The notes under the pieces were generated by a model. That model worked only from the letters and a program-made list of their open reading frames with translations. It ran no database searches and was not told the origin of the DNA. From assembly GCA_949987705.1 (NCBI GenBank), contig OX465282.1:129104310-129168309 (forward strand): 64,000 nt of DNA, written 5' to 3'. Positions within the stretch are counted from its first letter, which is position 1. Every line of letters starts with the position of its first letter. Shown here one piece after another: positions 57,580 to 64,000 of the stretch. Made by a program: the position numbers and the translations under genes. This DNA is from Thereva unica (lineage: Eukaryota; Arthropoda; Insecta; Diptera; Therevidae).

Positions 57580-58075
57580 ACGTATGTGGTCATTTTTTCC
57601 TGCACGATATCGCGCGAACCAAAAAAGATATCGACTTCGTTGAGGTGTCGTTCGAAGCGTATTAACCGAAATATGATCTGAAAAGATTTTCATAAAATTC
57701 GGTCGAGCCGTTTTTTGTTTAAGCGGCGTAAGTGATTTTTGTCCCTGCACGATATCGCCCAAACCACGAAAGATATTGACTTACTTGAGGTGCCGTTCTA
57801 AGCGTATTAGCGACAATATAATCTGAAATTTTTTTTATAATATTCGGTCGAGCGGTTTTTTGGCTTAAATGACATAAGTGATTTTTGTACCTGTACGATA
57901 TCGCGCGATCTATAAAAGATATCAACTTAGTTGACGTGCCGTTCGAAGAGTATTAACCGAAATATGATCTAAAAAGATTTTCATAAAATTCGGTCGAACC
58001 GGTTTTGCACGATACCGCGCGAACTAAAAATATATCGACTGCATTGAGGTGCCGAAAAAAGAATATTAACGAAAA
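57427..58075. repeat. Right palindrome arm, four 145-bp unit starts
   Basis: Units begin near 57601, 57746, 57892 and 58006. The third is shortened by about 31 bp. Each includes GTATTARCSRMAATATRATCT and AATTCGGTCGA words. A (TG)n tract lies at 57547-57577. Confidence 0.9.
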
Positions 58076-58860
58076 AATGCTCTGAAAAAAAATTCATAAT
58101 ATTCGGTCTGGCCTTTTTTGTTTAAATAGAAAAACTTCGGCTAATTGTCAGAAAGACCTTAAATTGACAAGTTTTGCTAATATCTAATAAACTCGATGGA
58201 ATGAGACCCGTTCTAAACGAAGTGATCTTTTTTTGGGTTCTGCACAGCGATAGCCTTCGAACAAAACATCACTTGTCAAAACCCGTCAACCTCTCAAAAC
58301 CGTTCAAAAATTTCGTTACCCTTTACAAACAGCGCGATTTTTTTCAAACCTTGGATTAGCACTTTTTGACGGGGAATTGTTTTCTACGCGTAATACAGTT
58401 TCAGGAAATTGCGGTTCATCCCGGATATTCCAGTAGTTACCGCAAAATTTGTTCTTTTTGGTCAAGTCTGACAAGTAGTTAACAGTTACAGTTTTCCTAA
58501 TATTTCCGGAAAGTTTTGGAATTTCCAAATGAAGTCATTCGCTTCTCAGTTTGTCAATGGCGTTTCAGGACGCTCAATACGAATTTGAACACTCGCTTTA
58601 GTACAGCGAACGAAATACGGAGGACATGTTTTTTTGCTAACGTTCAGGAAAAACCAATTCTCTAGAAAAATCTTGTGGATTTACTACTATTATAGTTATT
58701 TGAACTATGTAGCTTCTCTCGGGATTGCTTTGTCATCAGTTCTGATACTAGCCAATTTTCCACCAGTGCTAAACGTATAACTATTTTGTAAGAAGTCAGT
58801 TTATTCCATCTTCGTTCATCATACTGGGAAGTTAATCGTGTGAACCGAAGGGGTCACAAT

Positions 58861-61800
58861 TGTTATAAAAGTTTTGAGAGTTGGTTGAAGAATTATTAGA
58901 ATAATCTTTATTACTTATTTATTCGCCGGGATAAAACGCGGCTGCATTGTGATGCAAGCTCATTACGGTCACCTGGGAAGTTCCACCGCTTTTTCTTTTC
59001 TATTAGCACCGCTGGAAGTCATTATATCATTCATTCTGAAGGTACCAAAAAACTCAAAATACTAAGAAAATGGATCATCTTCTTGAAATTGTTTGTCCTT
59101 TCATAAATTTAATTGAAAGTATGAAAGCAGTTTTTTTAATATTTAAGTCTAGGTCAGTTTATTCCGTATAAAATGAGAATCATTCTACAAATTAGCATTT
59201 CAGTGCTATGTACATCAATTTATCAAGACCCTTAATTCATTGTAACACTCCTCCTGGGGCACTCCCAACGAATGCTTTTATCTTAGACAAATCTAACCAG
59301 TTGCATTTATTACTGTCAGATTCGAGTGCACTATGGAACTATGTTTTAAGGCATCAATTTGTTGCTTTGCTCGTTTTATGTGGAAGCAATTTTCACTGTT
59401 CCTATTTTTAAGGCATTTCATTTATTTTTTTGACATCCTTCTAATTTTAGAGTTCAATATACCATGAGAAATCTACACTTAGATAAATTTGCGATATTGT
59501 TTAAACCCCTGGAAAAACATTGTACGAAAAAAAACGGCAAATATATATGAAAAAAAGTTTAAGAACCACTGTTAGTTACTTAAGAGATTTTCCCACGTAA
59601 TCAAGGCATAAAATTTCGCAGGAAAATTTCTCATTAATCCTTCTGCTCACAGACATCCTCTTAATCGGATAAAATATTAGACAAGGCTTCTTCACATGTG
59701 CAAAAAATAAAAGGATTTGTGTGGGTGTTAGACAGCACGAATTCAAGCAAACAGAAACAGGGAACGACTAATAACTCACAGAAAGGATCGAAATATGGCG
59801 TTTTCGTGACCGGGCAGGCAATGGAATCTCCCACACCCAAAAGTCCTTTATCATAATGCAAATCTCGCAATTACTCAATTTTTCCCTGGCAAGTTTTCCT
59901 TGAACGTTGGTGTACTCGAAACAATGAGAAAGCGCAACTACTTTGCTTATAGTAATAATCAGCCAACAGCAAAATGCTTGAAGGCACCGGTGAGTGTTCT
60001 TATGGTGTTGGTTGTTCTGGTTATTATCTATTAAAAGGATATTAATCTAGATCCTTCACTGACGTGTGTGCGGCTGGCCCATTTTGGATGGAGCTCCTCC
60101 AGGCTATCATCGCCGTCGCCTTGCATGTTTGATTTTCATTTACATGTTGATATAAGTCCTCGAAAGGGCTGCCATTCTGACCTCCCACTGAACTGAATTC
60201 ATTTTTGATTAGAATTCGAAAAAAATGGAACATCCTTAGGAGGTGTCCTTTGTCTTGTTGCTCAGTCTAGATATTGGGTTCCTGGAAGGCGAATCTCCAG
60301 GAATTGAGTAGTTTCGGCAAAGACCTCGGTTGGAATACACTAAGTTAATTCCTGTTTTTTTAAAGGGTGGATTTAGTGGATTTAGTCTAAATTAGTGAAA
60401 AGTGTAAACTTGTTTATCCATTTTCAAGCGCACCGTTCAAAATGGGCAATTATACATGATAAGCAAGTTAAAGTGAAAAATATGTTCAATACTTGAAAAA
60501 GTGTTTTGTGGCTCGATTGTGAAGAGTGATGAATTACTTCTCAAACTTTGGACGAGGATCAGCTTTACTTCGCGTGATTTGGATTACGTTTGATTCACTT
60601 GGGATTACCAGAAGCGACAGGGTCTGAACAGTCACAATCTATAGATACTCAACTGCAATCAAAAGTAGTGAAAAGTCAGTTTGAGAATGTGCTTTTTTTT
60701 GTGAATATGTCCTTTAACATGCTTTTATTGTTCTTTTTTGTTGCTTGTTTTGCACCAAAATCATCTGAATGTTTAAGTAGTTAATCAACAAAATATACGT
60801 CGTTCCTCTTTACAAGGAAGTTGTTATATTCATTGTCCTTGTGTTGAAATAACAAAATTTTCTTATCCTTTACTACCACTATTTGTTGCGCAGTTAAAAC
60901 ATCATTGAAGTAATTTTGGCTTATTACTAATGGTTTTGGAATAGATGAATAAGTGTTTCAGGGACTGTAGAAATGAATCAAAAATTTTAAAAGATTTGAT
61001 TTCGCCGACTAGTGTCTGAATTTTTAATCTGCATATAGTAGCACATTAAATAAATTAGTTTATTTCTATGTTCTATATTTATTTGTACAGCAGCAAAGGA
61101 CTTGTAGATAAAAATATGACTAGTTTATGTATTTAATTTGATCAAGCAAGACTATACATTTGTAAGCAAGAACCAAGGACATATAGAAAAAGTAAATGGA
61201 AACAAAATCTTCTTTTTTTGTGTAATTGCCAATTTCAGATGAAATAGCTCGTAAAAATGTTAAGGGCTGTACCAAAAAAGAAATTTTGCTTAATATACTA
61301 CTTTTATATCTTTGTCTTCACAAAAAAGCTAGTCTCTAAATATTGCTATTTTTTAAATATTAGATAGTAATTTGCGCAGAATACTATTATTCAATTATGT
61401 ATAGCACGATACGAGCGGCAAGCTACAGCTTGTTTAAGATGCTCTACCATGAGAGAATTGTACCGTTTACTATTAGTAACTTAACAAGAACTCAAGAATT
61501 TAATAACTTAACAAGAACTTAAGACCAATCTTCTATATTTGTACTCCTCATTGTAAGCATTTTACCATGCCCAATAAAACTTTATCTTGCACTACTTGTT
61601 CTCTGTTCCGAAAAAATTTGTTTTCTCAGAAAAATTCGATCTCTCTATTTACTTAATAATTTCTATTGTTTCACAGATGCGTTCTTATTTCTTATCCTAC
61701 TTCTACATCATTTCGTTCAAGATCAATTTCGGGTCAACTTATAAATTAACGCAGAACTCTGTGCTGAATCGATCATTCCAAGTGCGTTGGTGGCGTTGAA

Positions 61801-62269
61801 CCGCTACAAGTGCCCGAGTAAAAATAAAACTTGCCTGCTCCTAGCACGAACGCTTGATTAAAAATTAAGACTCGCCCGTGTCAAATGACACCGTGCTAAG
61901 TTATTGCAATTCTATCACCGAAGACACTCATCCTATGACAAGGTGCAATTGTATGAAGCTTACTTAAACGTGGGGACATTTTCATCTCTTATTCTTATTG
62001 TTATCTCTTAAACATTAATATTAACAAATTTCGCTGCCCTGTGGAGCCACCATTAATTTAAATATATATAGTTTAAAGAAATATATGGTTTTATCATAGA
62101 TGCAGATATAAAGACGCAAAGTATTCTGTCTATAAAATTCAATAAAACATGATCTGTGTAACAATGGAAAGTCGCTGCTAAGTCACTGTAAAAAGTCCGC
62201 AGAGACATTCCGTTGGCATTTCTTTGAAACTTCACAGTCTGTACAAAGTCCTTGCCGTGCGGACCGACC
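58861..62269. other. Long stretch without assignable genes
   Basis: Short ORFs only. A somewhat less AT-rich block at 60060-60230 could hide an exon on the minus strand, but no consistent frame with splice sites was found. No repeat partners. Confidence 0.45.
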
Positions 62270-62425
62270 ACTACACCTGGTAGAATTTCACATATCACCC
62301 TATATTTTTGCAACGCTATTAGATATTTCCATGAATAAGGCATAAATCTACGCAGAGTACTCCCACCTACCTACAACTGTAAAAGCCAAGGTTTCAACCC
62401 ACCAACTTCCAGGGTTATTAGTCGT
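62270..62425. repeat. Uninterrupted copy of the repeat split by Tc1 at 4.1 kb
   Basis: Contains CCCTATATTTTTGC, CCATGAATAAGGC, GCCAAGGTTTCAACCCACC and AACTTCCAGGGTTAT, collinear with 4110-4134 plus 4722-4830. The insertion point corresponds to about 62322. Confidence 0.78.
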
Positions 62426-63640
62426 CAAGATTTTGTTTTTTTTTTTGACTAAAATTTCAACTTCAACCAAATTTTTCTCCAAAAAATACGTAGTTAATCA
62501 ATAGTTATCAAAGCTTAGACAATTTCCTATGAATAATGACCGACAACTTTTACGCCACGGCCTCTAGTTTTGAAGTTATAATCATTTAAGATCAACAGGG
62601 TATTTGGAAGTACAAAAAAAAAACTGAATTGGAGGTCTAGACAAAATCCACCCTGGTACCACGACTTTTTCTTCTTACGCGTTTTCCAATTGGTGGTGTA
62701 TAAAACAATAATACATTAGTGACTCGAAAGGAAATCTAGGCAAACACGGTTGGAAAGAAATAAAACAAACCGCTAAATTAATAAGAATTGGACAACAAGA
62801 AAAATGGTTTAAACAAATTCACAACACCTTATAGCTATACCAAAACAACTATCTTTCATTCAATATATAAGTTTTCGCAATCGTAAATATGATGTAAATA
62901 TGACTGTGTGGTGTAGGGTTACTCGCCCCACTTTCTCTAGCAAACCAGTCCGACTTAGCACTAATAATTTCGTGATACGCAGGGTTAGGTTTTTCTCAAT
63001 TTAAACTGAGGTTAGTGAAACAGGTGCATTGAAGAAGGGGACCTTTGCAAGTTCTCTGGACAGATGGAAGAAAAGACAACAAAAGATGGATATTTTATAT
63101 TAGAAAAAAAAACTTTCTGTATATTATTTCTAGACTTTGGAAGTGACAAGTTCATTTAAAGAACATCAAGGGCTGTTCAAACTACTTTAACCGGAGTGAA
63201 TAGCAATATGGGTTGCACATCAATGCATACAATACATTAAGATAGGTTAAAGACAGTATGTAAGGAAGGACGATTTCAGAGACTCTATAATGGGGAAGGT
63301 AAACACTATTTTGACATAGATGCCATGAAGAAAAAAAGTTTGGTCGTTTCCGATGAGCCGGATATCTATCTACGTATGTTGAATGAGTGAAAACGAACAT
63401 GTTTGGAACCCCACTTCTCCCCTTATATACCAATTTGGTGAGTAGAGGAACGCTCCTAGGAGCAGATGAATGTCCTAGACCGGGACGGCTAGACCTTGGA
63501 ATCGACATCTGTGGCGAAACTGTGGACAAACCAAACCAAAGAACTCAGTGTGTTAACAGCACTTGCTTATGTAAATAATACTTTCTAAAAATACTAGATT
63601 TATGGCAAATGCATTGAAAAAAGGGCCGATGTGCCTTAAG
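62426..63640. other. Unassigned stretch
   Basis: No domains or repeats recognised. The minus ORF 63182-63529 (115 codons) and its plus-strand shadow have no supporting evidence. Confidence 0.45.
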
Positions 63641-63718
63641 CCAGGTCTACACGATACTATGAATACCTATGAATGTTGGACGCTTGATGGTAGGACGCAT
63701 CGTGTAGCCGCTGGTCGA
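63641..63718. repeat. Possible short hairpin MITE
   Basis: GGTCTACACGATACTATG is followed about 45 bp later by its near-inverse GGACGCATCGTGTAGCC. TTAAGCC precedes it. Too short and degenerate for certainty. Confidence 0.4.
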
Positions 63719-64000
63719 ACTATAAGTGTTTGGACACCTTCGGGCTATTGTCGGTACTACCTCAATCGTCGGAAGCCAACATTTGAACGAAAAGTTCACC
63801 TCATCGCGTAAAGCCGACTTTATCATCCTCAATATCTAAGAATGACAAAATATAGACAAAGTCAATTAGCTCGTGGTCATATTGCAACCTCATGACCCTT
63901 GTAGTTGTGGCTAAAGAGGTAAAACCGTTTTTTTAAATTCGTTGAATTCATTATGACTGGAATTTTGAGCTTAAAGCGTTTTGCATCAAAACAGTATCCG

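Larger units (their letters stand above)
56551..58857. mobile_element. 2.3 kb foldback element with ~145-bp units
   Basis: The outer ends are inverted copies: ACCCTTTCGGTCCACACGAT with AACTTCCCAGTATGATG at the left, and its near-inverse at the right (58820-58857). Inside, a large palindrome joins left arm 56785-57308 to right arm 57427-58075 around a 118-bp spacer. The arms consist of ~145-bp units centred on GATATCGTGCAGG/CACGATATCGCGCG and both contain a (CA)n or (TG)n run. Sequence 58080-58820 is present only on the right. No ORF of note. Superfamily unknown; a target duplication could not be fixed. Confidence 0.85.

Noticed and set aside
60042..60233. Minus-strand frame in a less AT-rich block
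   Set aside because: Competing frames are equally open and no coherent pair of splice sites could be assigned.
63182..63578. 115-codon minus ORF overlapping a plus ORF
   Set aside because: No domain, no supporting signals and an antisense overlap typical of chance ORFs.

Overview
This 64 kb window is AT-rich animal DNA, most likely from an insect or other arthropod genome. It has no dense run of genes. Instead it holds broken transposon proteins of types common in arthropods: RTE and Jockey LINEs, an RNase-H LINE, a Ty3/gypsy pol, Helitron helicase, a BED-finger hAT transposase and Tc1. Alongside them are many short elements with terminal inverted repeats (TIRs). The few plausible host signals are split by introns. 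The species cannot be named from the sequence alone.

Layout. 0-9.8 kb: a hAT element running off the left edge, a small TIR element (MITE), a deleted Tc1 element sitting inside an older repeat, and an RTE LINE tail. 10-12.7 kb: a GA-rich microsatellite with a complete non-autonomous hAT element beside it, then one end of a foldback family. 13.3-18.2 kb: the most unusual object, a 4.86 kb element with about 575-bp TIRs around a decayed XPG/FEN-1-like nuclease gene of the kind associated with Academ DNA transposons. It carries two nested smaller elements. 20.7-26.7 kb: Helitron and LINE debris around one candidate terminal exon of a host gene (23692-23955). 27.3-35.6 kb: a 962-bp TIR element, a Jockey LINE, tRNA-like SINE heads, a minisatellite and two MITEs flanked by TAA or TTA. 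38.3-40.1 kb: LINE remnants on the minus strand. 41.3-41.6 kb: the best host-gene start, a first coding exon with a splice donor and an upstream ORF. A MULE-like foldback element with a perfect 9-bp target duplication lies in its inferred first intron. 45-51.5 kb: an RTE LINE split by a MITE, a gypsy pol split by a MITE, and a Helitron helicase. 54.6-58.9 kb: a Jockey LINE split by a hAT element, then a 2.3 kb foldback element built of ~145-bp units. 59-64 kb: mostly featureless, with one copy of the older repeat that marks the empty site of the Tc1 insertion.

How it fits together. The window records repeated nested insertion. At least six insertions can be dated relative to their hosts because target duplications, an interrupted reading frame or an uninterrupted paralogous copy are present. 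None of the transposon proteins is intact. The only sequences with signs of selection on a host protein are the two exon candidates at 23.7 and 41.4 kb. Both are on the plus strand, consistent with the 3' end of one gene followed by the 5' end of another.
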